DNA of 49,092 nt from an uncultured Oscillospiraceae bacterium (lineage in GTDB: Bacteria > Bacillota > Clostridia > Oscillospirales > Ruminococcaceae). Numbering within the stretch: the stretch's first letter is position 1; every line of letters starts with the position of its first letter. Below, piece after piece: positions 1 through 7,823 of the stretch. The position numbers were made by a program, and so were the translations under genes. The notes below the pieces were generated by a model. That model was not told the DNA's origin, made no database searches, and saw only the letters and a list, made by a program, of their open reading frames with translations. The DNA is taken from the NCBI GenBank assembly GCA_934488695.1, contig CAKSSH010000006.1, forward strand, positions 1 to 49,092, read 5' to 3'.

Positions 1-267
1 AAGCATATCTCCGCAAAGGCTGCGACCGAGGATGCCGAGGGCAACATCGAGTATTGGTACTGTGAAAACTGCGGCAGGTATTACAGCGATGCTGCCGCAA
101 CGAAAGAAATAGCTAAGGCCGACACGGTAACGGCGAAGCTGCCAAAGTCTCCCCAGACCGGCGACGCCGGCAGCCTTATGCCGTGGATCGCACTGCTGTT
201 TGTAAGCGGCGGTGGTGCTGTTATCGGCACAACAGTTGTAAGCAGAAAGAAAAAGTACAACAGATAA
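1..267 (+). CDS. C-terminus of a sortase-anchored cell-surface protein (partial)
   Basis: Frame 1 is open from the window edge to TAA at 265-267, so only the last 88 residues are visible. The fragment ends with a cell-wall sorting signal: a PQTGD motif (variant of LPxTG), a hydrophobic stretch of about 22 residues, and a basic tail RKKKYNR. This is the standard arrangement for covalent attachment to peptidoglycan by a sortase. Before it lies a WYCENCGRYY segment with a CxxC pair, of the kind seen in repeats of clostridial surface proteins. The function of the missing N-terminal part cannot be told. A strong terminator follows 40 bases later. Confidence 0.85.
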   Translation, partial: KHISAKAATEDAEGNIEYWYCENCGRYYSDAAATKEIAKADTVTAKLPKSPQTGDAGSLMPWIALLFVSGGGAVIGTTVVSRKKKYNR

Positions 268-306
268 TTGAGCAGCATTCCCTTGCTCCATCTTCCGAGC
301 AAGACA

Positions 307-336
307 AAGGCGTCGTAGTAATACGACGCCTTTTTT
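307..336 (+). terminator. Rho-independent terminator of the surface-protein gene
   Basis: An 11-bp stem AAGGCGTCGTA / TACGACGCCTT with a GTAA loop is followed by six T. It closes the surface-protein transcript and marks the left limit of the phage-derived segment. Confidence 0.9.
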
Positions 337-368
337 GTTTTCCCGGAAGTGAAAACAGCGGCTTTTAA

Positions 369-872
369 ATGGCGGACGATAAAGCTGCCGGAGATAATCA
401 GCTTGTAAAAGATTGCAATGCACGCATAAAATTGTTAAAATCAAAGTACAACGATTTAACCGAAAGCGTTGGCTTGCAGAAAACTGAGGAAAGAATGAGG
501 GCAACAAAACCCTTGACTGGTGGCAAAGAAAAAGGTATAATTCAAAAGGATATTAAAATATATAAAAGCGTTGGTGCTGCTCCATTCAGGGATGATGTTT
601 TGCTGCCGAATGGAAACCGCGGGAAAATTAAAGAAGACAGCACAATAACAAAGGTGGTCACTTTTGCCGGACAAGGAACGAAAAAAGAACTGAAAGTAGC
701 GCCATTCTTTGAAAAACAATACAAAATCCCTGCTCGAGAATGGCGACATACCCGTGGGGACGGATATGTGGTTTGTGATGATGGTAAAACTCGACACGCA
801 GAGTTACATTGGTTTGAATGCGACAAGATAGGCAGAATAGGAATGAAAGTAAAGAGGTATTTCGATGATTAA
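369..872 (+). pseudogene. Phage minor head protein, C-terminal remnant (167 codons)
   Basis: The ORF begins directly after an in-frame TAA (366-368) and has no ribosome site, so it looks like the 3' part of a longer gene. The first 45 residues (NARIKLLKSKYNDLTESVG) resemble the helical region near the end of phage SPP1 gp7/Mu F-type minor head proteins. The rest ends in RGDGYVVCDDGKTRHAELHW, a pattern I associate with toxin-like C-terminal domains on such phage proteins (polymorphic toxin type 50). The assignment is by recollection of family patterns. The downstream small ORF and the scaffold remnant are in the order expected in phage head operons, which supports it. Confidence 0.6.
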
Positions 873-1047
873 ACTTAAATATATTGGCGTATCTAACCCG
901 ATTTCTCTTATAAATGGCAAGATATATGAGTGCATAGGAGAAGAAGAAGGGGAATATCGTGTTATAGATGAGGAGGGTTACGATGAAACACAAGATATAC
1001 AAGGATATTTATATCCGAAAAGATTTTTTGAAGTGGTTGACAAATAA
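865..1047 (+). CDS. Small conserved phage-associated protein (60 aa)
   Basis: A 60-residue acidic protein starting MIKLKYIGVSNPISLINGKI and ending YLYPKRFFEVV. Very similar small proteins commonly sit directly after minor head genes in Firmicutes phages; their function is unknown to me. It overlaps the preceding remnant by 8 bases and has an AGAGG ribosome site. An immunity role toward the toxin-like end of the upstream protein is conceivable but is only inference. It appears intact although both neighbours are degraded. Confidence 0.65.
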   Translation: MIKLKYIGVSNPISLINGKIYECIGEEEGEYRVIDEEGYDETQDIQGYLYPKRFFEVVDK

Positions 1048-1126
1048 AAAAATCTGATATAATAAAATAGACAGGAAGCATTGCAAGGCTTGGGATAGGA
1101 ATAACCCACCTATCCCCTTGCCTGTC
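1037..1126 (+). ncRNA. Structured phage RNA element, GP20-motif-like
   Basis: TTGACA (1037-1042) and TATAAT (1058-1063), separated by 15 bases, overlap the end of the small phage ORF. They precede a compact fold at 1070-1126: GACAGG pairs with CCTGTC, GCAAGG with CCTTGC, and GGGATAGG with CCTATCCC around an AATAACCCA loop. A structured element at exactly this place, before the GP20 scaffold gene, matches what I recall of the GP20-a/GP20-b candidate RNA motifs described in phages and Firmicutes. I see the pairing directly. The motif name is from memory and needs a covariance-model search. Confidence 0.55.
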
Positions 1127-1141
1127 ATCATAAAGGGTATG

Positions 1142-1172
1142 AGGTTACACCTTAATTGGTGTGACCTTTTTT
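1142..1172 (+). terminator. Terminator-like hairpin upstream of the scaffold remnant
   Basis: A 10-bp stem AGGTTACACC / GGTGTGACCT (one G-T pair) with a TTAATT loop is followed by six T. It would end the short transcript carrying the structured RNA. Confidence 0.75.
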
Positions 1173-1254
1173 ATTTTGTCCGAAATGACGAGAAACTATG
1201 GCAGAGCGGAAAGAACCGCGAGAAAAAACTGAAAGTCGAAGGGATACAAAAACA

Positions 1255-1568
1255 ATGAAAAGAGAAGACGTAAGCAAGATTTTTGCCGAAGCGACCGCAG
1301 AGCAGATTGACAAAATCCTTGATTTGAACAGTGCCGACATCGGCAAGGCAAAAAAGGTTTTGACGATTTAAAAGCGGAGTTAGACACAGCAAAGAAGACA
1401 ATCGCCGAAATCAACCGACAATATGAAGAGCTGAGATACGCAAACGCTTCCGCTGAGGATTACAAGGCAAAAATGGTGCCGGAAACGGCCTTGCACAGAT
1501 TTGACGGAAACTATACCCAAGAAGAAGCCGGGGCGCTTGAAACAAATGTTGTTATTTATAGGTCTTAA
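1255..1568 (+). pseudogene. Phage scaffold protein (GP20 family), frameshifted remnant
   Basis: The ATG at 1255 encodes MKREDVSKIFAEATAEQIDK and then a stop after 38 codons. Reading shifts at the A-run 1350-1355, where one A seems to have been lost. From 1356 the next frame continues GFDDLKAELDTAKKTIAEI as a helical scaffold-like stretch to about 1470. Phage minor structural proteins of the GP20 type start with this kind of sequence and are much longer, normally near 180-200 residues. After about 1470 the sequence no longer looks like the family, which suggests a deletion junction, and it runs into the convergent regulator gene. Clearly non-functional. Confidence 0.65.
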
Positions 1569-2136
1569 TAATTTCCTCCGCAACTTCCTTTTTTGCAATG
1601 CAGCGATCCATGGCTTGTTTTTCTATATAGCGATGTGCTTGCGGCTCATCCATCTTCAGCTCAGAGATCAAAAGCCATTTAGCGCGGTTAACAAGGCGGA
1701 TTTCCTCCATTTTTTCCTCGACGGATAGTGTCTTTTTCTCTAATTTTCTCAGTCGTTCTCTTGCGCTTGCCATCCAATCAAGAGCAAGGGTGAGAATCGG
1801 GCGAGACAGAGGCTTGGAAAGCGTAAAGACACCGTAATCCGAAACCTTTTCGCGAATGTCGTCAAGGAGCTCTGCGCGGACGCAAAGGAGCACGATCGTT
1901 CCCTTTGAATTACCAAGATCAATCGCGAATCTTATCCCCGCATCATCCGGCAGAGGAGAATTTATGATAACAAAATCGTAGTTCCGTTCGCTCCATACAC
2001 GTTTTCCTTCGCTGACACTTGAAACGATCTTGATTGGTTGGTAGTGCGATTTCGGCAGAATATCTGACAGAGCGATATTCAGTTTTTCCGCCGCTGAAAC
2101 GACAAGAACGCTATAACACCGCTCCTTTAGACTCAT
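1552..2136 (-). CDS. ANTAR-domain response regulator / RNA antiterminator
   Basis: 194 aa. Residues about 1-120 form a divergent receiver-like domain (VLVVSAAEKL, FVIINSPLPDDAG, FTLSKPLSR). Residues about 133-192 are an ANTAR three-helix RNA-binding domain (NRAKWLLISELKMDEPQAHR, then EEIIKTYK). ANTAR proteins bind paired RNA hairpins in leaders and prevent termination. In Clostridia they often sit beside glutamine synthetase and control nitrogen genes. Here the gene follows the short glnA on the same strand after 33 bases, so co-transcription is likely, and the GSIII leader 1.5 kb away is an obvious candidate target. The receiver has no clear phosphorylatable Asp context, so its input signal is uncertain. 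Confidence 0.88.
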   Translation of the reverse strand: MSLKERCYSVLVVSAAEKLNIALSDILPKSHYQPIKIVSSVSEGKRVWSERNYDFVIINSPLPDDAGIRFAIDLGNSKGTIVLLCVRAELLDDIREKVSDYGVFTLSKPLSRPILTLALDWMASARERLRKLEKKTLSVEEKMEEIRLVNRAKWLLISELKMDEPQAHRYIEKQAMDRCIAKKEVAEEIIKTYK

Positions 2137-2169
2137 ATGGAATCCCTTTCCCTGTGGACTTCGCGCAAC

Positions 2170-3381
2170 TTATTTGCCACAGTAAATTTTCAGAATCTCA
2201 GACGGTATGTGCGCTTTAATAAAATCACTGGAAGCAGCAATTTCACGAGCTTCCAAGAGGGTGTTCGGAATTTCCTTGTAAGAGGAAAGAACCGCAGGGC
2301 TTACTGTATACAGATTGATATCCGATGGTTTGCAAAGAGGCGTTTTATTTAAAATACCATCAAGTCCAGCGTAAATCATCAGTGCAAAAGCAAGATACGG
2401 GTTGGCTGTCGGATCGGGAGATCGCAGCTCGGCGCGACGATATTCACCCACTGCGGCGGGAACCCGAACAAGCTGTGAGCGGTTTTCATTTGACCATGAA
2501 ACATAGCGGGGGGCTTTATGATTTCCCAAACGTTTGTAGGAGCTTTCGCAAGGATTTAGAAATGCAGTCATCGCTCTTGCATTGCGCAGAATCCCCGCAA
2601 TCATGTTGGGAAAAAGCTCTCCGTTATCAAAGGGACGCACAGACATGTTGATATGAAAACCGTTTCCGGGTGCCTCCCTCAACGGTTTCGGAGAAAAATC
2701 GGCAAACATCCCATTCCTGCGCGCAACGGTTTTCACCACTCGCTGAAAGGTCATGGCATTATCCGCAGCAATCAGGGCGTCAGCATATCGAAAATCGATT
2801 TCGTTCTGACCGGGGCCTTCTTCGTGGTGAGAGCTCTCCGGACGGATACCCATCTGCTCCAGCGTTAAGCAGATTTCACGGCGGATGTTTTCTCCCCGGT
2901 CCTCAGGCGCAATATCCATATAGCCGGCCTCATCGCATGGGATGAGTGTCGGTTTCCCGTTCTCATCAAGCTGAAACAGGTAGAATTCCTGTTCGGCACC
3001 AAAGGTAAATTCAAGACCGGCTTTTTTTGCTTCGGCAACGGCCTTCTTCAGCAGGCTTCGGGTGTCACAGGGAAACGGCGTTCCGTCAGGATGCGTGATG
3101 TTTGAAAACATCTGAACAACTCTTCCGTGTTCGGGCCTCCAGGGGAGAGGTACAATAGTTTCCGGCTCCGGATGCAGCAGCAAATCACTATGCACATCAT
3201 CTCCAAATCCGATAATGGCGGAAGCGTCAAATGAAATACCATATTCAAAGGCGCGGGGCAATTCATCCGGCATGATGGCAATGTTCTTTTGTTTACCAAA
3301 AACATCACAGAAAGTCAAGCGGATAAATTTAACGTCTTCTTCCCGCGCGTATTGTAAGACCTCATCTTTTGAATATTTCAT
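2170..3381 (-). CDS. glnA: Glutamine synthetase type I, short form
   Basis: 403 aa. ATP-dependent amidation of glutamate with ammonium. GS signatures are present: FGAEQEFYLF, SHHEEGPGQNEIDFRYADAL (metal and ammonium site), NGFHINMSV, KAPRYVSWSNENRSQLVRVP (glutamate/ATP site) and RRAELRSPDPTANPYLAFA. The protein is about 40 residues shorter than B. subtilis GlnA: the C-terminal region carrying the tail used in feedback inhibition and GlnR contact in Bacillus is replaced by a short end IPSEILKIYCGK. AGGAGGG precedes the ATG. The gene lies divergent from GSIII, so this locus carries two unrelated glutamine synthetase classes plus an ANTAR regulator. Confidence 0.95.
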   Translation of the reverse strand: MKYSKDEVLQYAREEDVKFIRLTFCDVFGKQKNIAIMPDELPRAFEYGISFDASAIIGFGDDVHSDLLLHPEPETIVPLPWRPEHGRVVQMFSNITHPDGTPFPCDTRSLLKKAVAEAKKAGLEFTFGAEQEFYLFQLDENGKPTLIPCDEAGYMDIAPEDRGENIRREICLTLEQMGIRPESSHHEEGPGQNEIDFRYADALIAADNAMTFQRVVKTVARRNGMFADFSPKPLREAPGNGFHINMSVRPFDNGELFPNMIAGILRNARAMTAFLNPCESSYKRLGNHKAPRYVSWSNENRSQLVRVPAAVGEYRRAELRSPDPTANPYLAFALMIYAGLDGILNKTPLCKPSDINLYTVSPAVLSSYKEIPNTLLEAREIAASSDFIKAHIPSEILKIYCGK

Positions 3382-3505
3382 AATTCCCTCCTGCTTTTAT
3401 TAAATTTGTTATATCCCTTTGTTCGTTTCCGGAAAAGCCGGGCAAGATTTCAATGGTTTCATAAATGCCTCGGTGATGCATAAAGGCTGCATTGATTGTT
3501 ACAAA

Positions 3506-3534
3506 ATTATATCATGTTTTTGCTCAGTTTGCAA
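3506..3534 (-). promoter_or_regulatory. Predicted sigma-A promoter of glnA-ANTAR
   Basis: On the minus strand TTGCAA (3529-3534) and TATAAT (3506-3511) are separated by 17 bases, leaving a leader of about 120 bases before glnA. Short inverted segments such as ATGCA...TGCAT are present in the leader, but I see no clear terminator. Confidence 0.65.
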
Positions 3535-3670
3535 CTGTCGGAGACACAGTGTTCTCGAGGCTTTGCCCGGTTTTTGCCTGACCCAAAGAAATGCTCGGCG
3601 CTTTGTCAGCCCTAAATTTGCATTTTCCTCTTTCGCTCACAATTTTTTTGATAAATCTTTCAAATAGGGG

Positions 3671-3699
3671 TTGACAACGATGACGAGATTGTGTATAAT
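3671..3699 (+). promoter_or_regulatory. Predicted sigma-A promoter of the GSIII gene
   Basis: Consensus TTGACA (3671-3676) and TATAAT (3694-3699) with a 17-base spacer. Transcription would start near 3706 and give a leader of about 165 bases containing two large hairpins. The rest of 3382-3670 holds only the minus-strand glnA promoter and leader. Confidence 0.88.
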
Positions 3700-3714
3700 G
3701 CTTTTCATAAAGGC

Positions 3715-3752
3715 AAGGGCGTCTTTGAGTGATTAAACTCGAAGACGCTCTT
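3715..3752 (+). promoter_or_regulatory. GSIII leader hairpin 1, terminator-like attenuator
   Basis: A 16-bp stem runs from 3715-3730 to 3737-3752 with a six-base loop GATTAA and is followed by a T-rich run (3754-3762). It lies between the promoter and the gene, so it can act as an intrinsic attenuator. The hexanucleotide loop size suits an ANTAR target, but the loop does not show the usual A at position 1 and G at position 4. ANTAR control is therefore suggested by gene context more than by the loop. Confidence 0.75.
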
Positions 3753-3792
3753 ACTCTTTTTTAGAAGGGCAGACCAAACGGAATACGGTGGA

Positions 3793-3840
3793 AAAGGCAA
3801 AGGCGTCTTTTGTGTGTACACGAAAGGCGTCTTTGCCTTT
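3793..3840 (+). promoter_or_regulatory. GSIII leader hairpin 2
   Basis: A 22-bp hairpin of arms 3793-3814 and 3819-3840 with a four-base loop, containing three G-T pairs. It shares the stem sequence GGCGTCTTT with hairpin 1, so the 3' arm of hairpin 1 (GAAGACGCTC, 3741-3750) can pair instead with the 5' arm of hairpin 2. It ends 33 bases before the GSIII start and lacks a strong T run. Confidence 0.75.
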
Positions 3841-3873
3841 ACTTATTTTCAATCAGAAAAGGAGACGTAAAAC

Positions 3874-5970
3874 ATGAGAACAGTATCGGCGTATTTCGGC
3901 AGTAAGGTGTTTGATGACCGTGTTATGCGGGCAAATCTCTCGGCGGATGTGTATGCATCCCTTAGAAAAACCATTGACGAGGGAACGGAACTTGATATTC
4001 GCGTAGCTAATGCAGTGGCCGAGGCCATGAAGAATTGGGCGCTATCCAATGGAGCGACACATTTTACGCATTGGTTTCAGCCGCTGACTGGGATCACTGC
4101 AGAAAAACACGATAGTTTCATCACGCCTTCGCCGGACGGCGGCATCATTATGGAGTTTTCCGGAAAGGAACTTATCAAGGGGGAGCCGGACGCCTCCTCC
4201 TTTCCCTCCGGGGGCTTGCGCGCCACCTTTGAGGCGCGCGGCTATACGGCATGGGATCCCACTTCTTATGCGTTCATCAAAGGCAAGACGCTTTGTATTC
4301 CGACTGCTTTCTGCTCATACGAGGGTCATGCACTGGATAAGAAGACGCCGCTTCTGCGCTCCATGGAGGTTCTGAGCAAACAGGCGCTTCGTATTCTTCG
4401 GCTGTTTGGTAATGAAGCTGCCAAGCGGGTCGTTTCTTTCGTCGGCCCGGAGCAGGAGTATTTCCTGATTACGAAGGAGATGTATGAGGCAAGACCGGAC
4501 CTTCGCTTTACCGGTCGCACACTCTTTGGTGCAAAGCCGCCCAAGGGTCAGGAGCTGGACGATCACTATTTCGGCGTTATCAAGCCCGGCGTCTCGGCAT
4601 TTATGGAAGACTTGAACGTTGAGCTATGGAAACTCGGCATTTTGGCAAAGACGGAGCACAACGAGGTGGCTCCTGCTCAGCATGAGTTGGCCCCTATTTA
4701 TACTACCGCCAACGTGGCAACCGATCACAATCAACTGACCATGGAAATCATGCAGAAGGTGGCGGCAAAGCATGGGCTTGTGTGTTTGCTGCATGAAAAG
4801 CCTTTCGCCGGTGTTAATGGCAGCGGCAAGCACAATAACTGGTCCATAGCTACGGATGAGGGGCAAAATCTTCTTTCTCCCGGAGACACCCCTTATGAAA
4901 ATGCGCAGTTCCTTTTGTTTCTTTGCGCTGTGATTAAGGCGGTGGACGACTATCAGGACCTGCTGCGTATTTCCGTTGCGACGGCCGGAAACGATCACCG
5001 TCTCGGCGCCAATGAGGCTCCTCCCGCTGTAATTTCCATGTTTCTTGGCGATGAGCTGAATGCCATATTGGAAGCCATTGAAACTGACGCGCCGTATCGG
5101 GGCTCAGAAAAAATTCAGATGAAGCTCGGCGTGGATGTTCTGCCCAAATTCAATCGAGATACAACAGACCGCAACCGCACATCCCCCTTTGCTTTTACAG
5201 GAAACAAGTTTGAATTCCGCATGCTCGGCTCTTCCAACAGCATCGCCTGTGCCAATATTATGCTTAACAGCGCCGTTGCCGAAAGCCTGCGCATCTTCGC
5301 AGACCGATTGGAGAAAGCGGATGATTTTGAAACAGCACTGTACGAGGTAATCAAAAAGACAATCAAAGATCATAAGCGTATCATTTTTAACGGTAACGGG
5401 TATGACGAATCATGGATTACGGAGGCTACCGAAAAACGCGGGCTTTTAAACTATCGCACAACAGCAGATTGCCTGCCCCATTTACTGGATGAGAAAAATG
5501 TTACAATGCTTACATCTCTCGGGGTGTTCACGGTGGACGAGTTGAAGTCCCGCCGTGATATCATGCTGGAAAACTACTGTAAGAGTGTGACGATTGAGGC
5601 AAACACCATGGTCAACATGGTGCACAAGCGAATTGCACCCGCAATTACGAGCTTTACTGCGGATTTGGCAAAACAGGCCACAGAAAAGAAGGCTTTGTTC
5701 CCGGAGCTTGCGTGCAGCTGCGAGACAGAGCTTGTGCAGAAGCTCTCTGCACTGACGGACGCAATCGCAGAGAAAACGGACGAATTGGAGAATGCGATTC
5801 TAACACTTCAGGATGCCGAAGATATTGTTAAAGAATCGGAACTTGTGCGAGATGCAATATTGCCGAAAATGACCGAATTGCGGATTCCTTGCGACCGGGC
5901 CGAGCTGTTAACAGCCAAAAGCTATTGGCCCTTCCCGACTTACGGAGACGTTTTATTCAGCGTAAAATAA
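3874..5970 (+). CDS. glnN: Glutamine synthetase type III (GlnN class)
   Basis: 698 aa, the normal length of GSIII. Family signatures: HWFQPLTG near residue 67, GGLRATFEARGYTAWDP near 110, GPEQEYFLI, KTEHNEVAPAQHELAP, GVNGSGKHNNWSIATDEGQN and NDHRLGANEAPPAVIS. It makes glutamine from glutamate and ammonium in the cytoplasm and forms large dodecamers in known members. GGAG at 3861-3864 supports the ATG. AsnB follows, using its product. The leader hairpins point to premature-termination control, plausibly by the nearby ANTAR protein. Confidence 0.96.
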   Translation: MRTVSAYFGSKVFDDRVMRANLSADVYASLRKTIDEGTELDIRVANAVAEAMKNWALSNGATHFTHWFQPLTGITAEKHDSFITPSPDGGIIMEFSGKELIKGEPDASSFPSGGLRATFEARGYTAWDPTSYAFIKGKTLCIPTAFCSYEGHALDKKTPLLRSMEVLSKQALRILRLFGNEAAKRVVSFVGPEQEYFLITKEMYEARPDLRFTGRTLFGAKPPKGQELDDHYFGVIKPGVSAFMEDLNVELWKLGILAKTEHNEVAPAQHELAPIYTTANVATDHNQLTMEIMQKVAAKHGLVCLLHEKPFAGVNGSGKHNNWSIATDEGQNLLSPGDTPYENAQFLLFLCAVIKAVDDYQDLLRISVATAGNDHRLGANEAPPAVISMFLGDELNAILEAIETDAPYRGSEKIQMKLGVDVLPKFNRDTTDRNRTSPFAFTGNKFEFRMLGSSNSIACANIMLNSAVAESLRIFADRLEKADDFETALYEVIKKTIKDHKRIIFNGNGYDESWITEATEKRGLLNYRTTADCLPHLLDEKNVTMLTSLGVFTVDELKSRRDIMLENYCKSVTIEANTMVNMVHKRIAPAITSFTADLAKQATEKKALFPELACSCETELVQKLSALTDAIAEKTDELENAILTLQDAEDIVKESELVRDAILPKMTELRIPCDRAELLTAKSYWPFPTYGDVLFSVK

Positions 5971-6103
5971 AAAAGCCTGAATAATTATAATTGTAGAATT
6001 CTGTTTTTATAGAAACGGCTCTGCTATTTCGGATAAACAAGCTTGGTATTGCGGGAATAATGGCCTCTCGGGAAGAACATGAAATTGACGGAGGTAATAG
6101 TAT

Positions 6104-7687
6104 ATGTGTTCCATTATGGGCTATTGCAGCGAAGACGCTGACATTGAATTGTTTGAGGAGGGCTTTTCCCGGACCATCTCCAGAGGTCCGGACGAAAGCA
6201 GGGTTGTTGATACGGGAAAAGGACTCCTGGGCTTTCACAGGCTTTCCATCATGGGATTGACACCCTCCGGGATGCAGCCATTTGAGATGAACGGTTGTTA
6301 TGTGGTTTGCAACGGAGAGCTTTATGGATTTGAAAAGCAGCGCGAGGAATTGCGGGAAAAGGGATATACTTTCGCGTCCGACAGTGATTGCGAGATTATC
6401 TTACCAATGTATTTTGAGTACGGAGAAGCCATGTTCTCCATGCTGGACGCCGAGTTCGCCTGCATTCTCTACGATGGGAGAACGGGACGTTACCTTGCGG
6501 CCCGTGATCCCATCGGCATCCGTCCGCTCTATTACGGATACGATTCAAAGGGCGCTGTTTTGTTTGCAAGCGAGGCAAAAAATTTGGTCGGGCTTACGGA
6601 AAAGATTATGCCGTTCCCACCCGGCTGTTATTACAAGGACGGCCGATTCATTCGCTACACGGAGATTGCAAAGGCAGATGTTGTCTGCCATGATGATTTG
6701 GAGACTGCCTGCGGAAAAATTCGCGACAAGCTGATTGCAGGGGTCGAGAAGCGTCTTGTGTCAGACGCCAAGGTTGGGTTCCTGCTTTCCGGCGGTTTGG
6801 ATTCCTCTCTCGTATGTGCTATCGCTGCCCGAAAAAGCGGTGCGCCTATCGAAACCTTTGCCATCGGCATGAGCAAGGATGCCATCGATCTGAAATACGC
6901 AAGGCAGGTCGCAGAATACATCGGAAGCCACCATACAGAAGTTTATATGACGCCGGATGACGTTATTTCCTCTCTTGAGGAGGTGATTTGCATTCTCGGA
7001 ACCTATGATATTACGACCATTCGTGCGAGTGTGGGGATGTACCTGGTATGCAAGGCGATCCATGAGCAAACGGATCTTCGCGTGCTCCTTACCGGAGAAA
7101 TCTCCGATGAGCTTTTCGGCTACAAGTACACGGATTTTGCGCCTTCTGCCGAGGCGTTTCAGGAGGAGGCCGAAAAACGTATCCGAGAATTGCATATGTA
7201 TGACGTGCTCCGAGCAGACCGCTGCATTTCCGTTAATTCCATGGAGGCGCGCGTTCCTTTTGGCGATCTGGATTTTGTGCGGTATGTGATGAGCTTGGAC
7301 CCCAAAATAAAGATCAACAAATACAAGAAAGGAAAATATCTCCTCCGCCATGCCTTTGAAGGACTGGGCTATCTGCCCGATTCCATTCTGTGGAGGGAAA
7401 AGGCAGCCTTTTCTGACGCTGTGGGTCATTCTATGGTGGACTATCTCAAGGAATACGCGGAGGGTCAGTATTCGGATGCGGAATATGAAGAAAAGTTATA
7501 TAAGTACTCCCACGCAAGACCCTTTACCAAGGAATCGCTTTTGTATCGGGAGCTTTTTGAAAAGTATTATCCCGGCCAGGCGGAAATGATTGCAGACTTC
7601 TGGATGCCGAACAGGTCATGGGAGGGCTGTGACGTCAACGACCCGTCAGCACGCGTGCTTTCCAACTACGGAGAGAGTGGGAGGTAG
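6104..7687 (+). CDS. asnB: Asparagine synthase (glutamine-hydrolysing)
   Basis: 527 aa. Class II glutamine amidotransferase domain with the nucleophile Cys2 directly after the initiator Met (MCSIMGY), then RGPDES, HRLSIMG and VVCNGELYG. A synthetase domain follows from about residue 205 with the PP-loop LSGGLDSSLV and LTGEISDELFGY. It converts aspartate, glutamine and ATP to asparagine. GGAGG lies 10 bases before ATG. The gene sits 133 bases after GSIII with no strong terminator between them, so co-expression is possible. The intergenic stretch 5971-6103 shows no clear promoter. Confidence 0.95.
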   Translation: MCSIMGYCSEDADIELFEEGFSRTISRGPDESRVVDTGKGLLGFHRLSIMGLTPSGMQPFEMNGCYVVCNGELYGFEKQREELREKGYTFASDSDCEIILPMYFEYGEAMFSMLDAEFACILYDGRTGRYLAARDPIGIRPLYYGYDSKGAVLFASEAKNLVGLTEKIMPFPPGCYYKDGRFIRYTEIAKADVVCHDDLETACGKIRDKLIAGVEKRLVSDAKVGFLLSGGLDSSLVCAIAARKSGAPIETFAIGMSKDAIDLKYARQVAEYIGSHHTEVYMTPDDVISSLEEVICILGTYDITTIRASVGMYLVCKAIHEQTDLRVLLTGEISDELFGYKYTDFAPSAEAFQEEAEKRIRELHMYDVLRADRCISVNSMEARVPFGDLDFVRYVMSLDPKIKINKYKKGKYLLRHAFEGLGYLPDSILWREKAAFSDAVGHSMVDYLKEYAEGQYSDAEYEEKLYKYSHARPFTKESLLYRELFEKYYPGQAEMIADFWMPNRSWEGCDVNDPSARVLSNYGESGR

Positions 7688-7823
7688 CAAAGCACATGAA
7701 AGTCTTTATGGGTGGAAATGGTGAATTTACCGGAACGCGGGGCTATCCGACATACCCCGTATAGCGTATGCCATCTTATCAAAACCGGAGGCAACGGTAA
7801 AGCGGCAGTAAAGGAGGAGAAGA

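Noticed and set aside
3731..3736. Canonical ANTAR hexaloop
   Set aside because: Loop GATTAA lacks the conserved A1 and G4, so a standard ANTAR target cannot be claimed; reported only as a candidate leader.
7696..7764. 22-codon ORF before pyrG as a leader peptide
   Set aside because: No ribosome site and no associated terminator/antiterminator structure could be seen.
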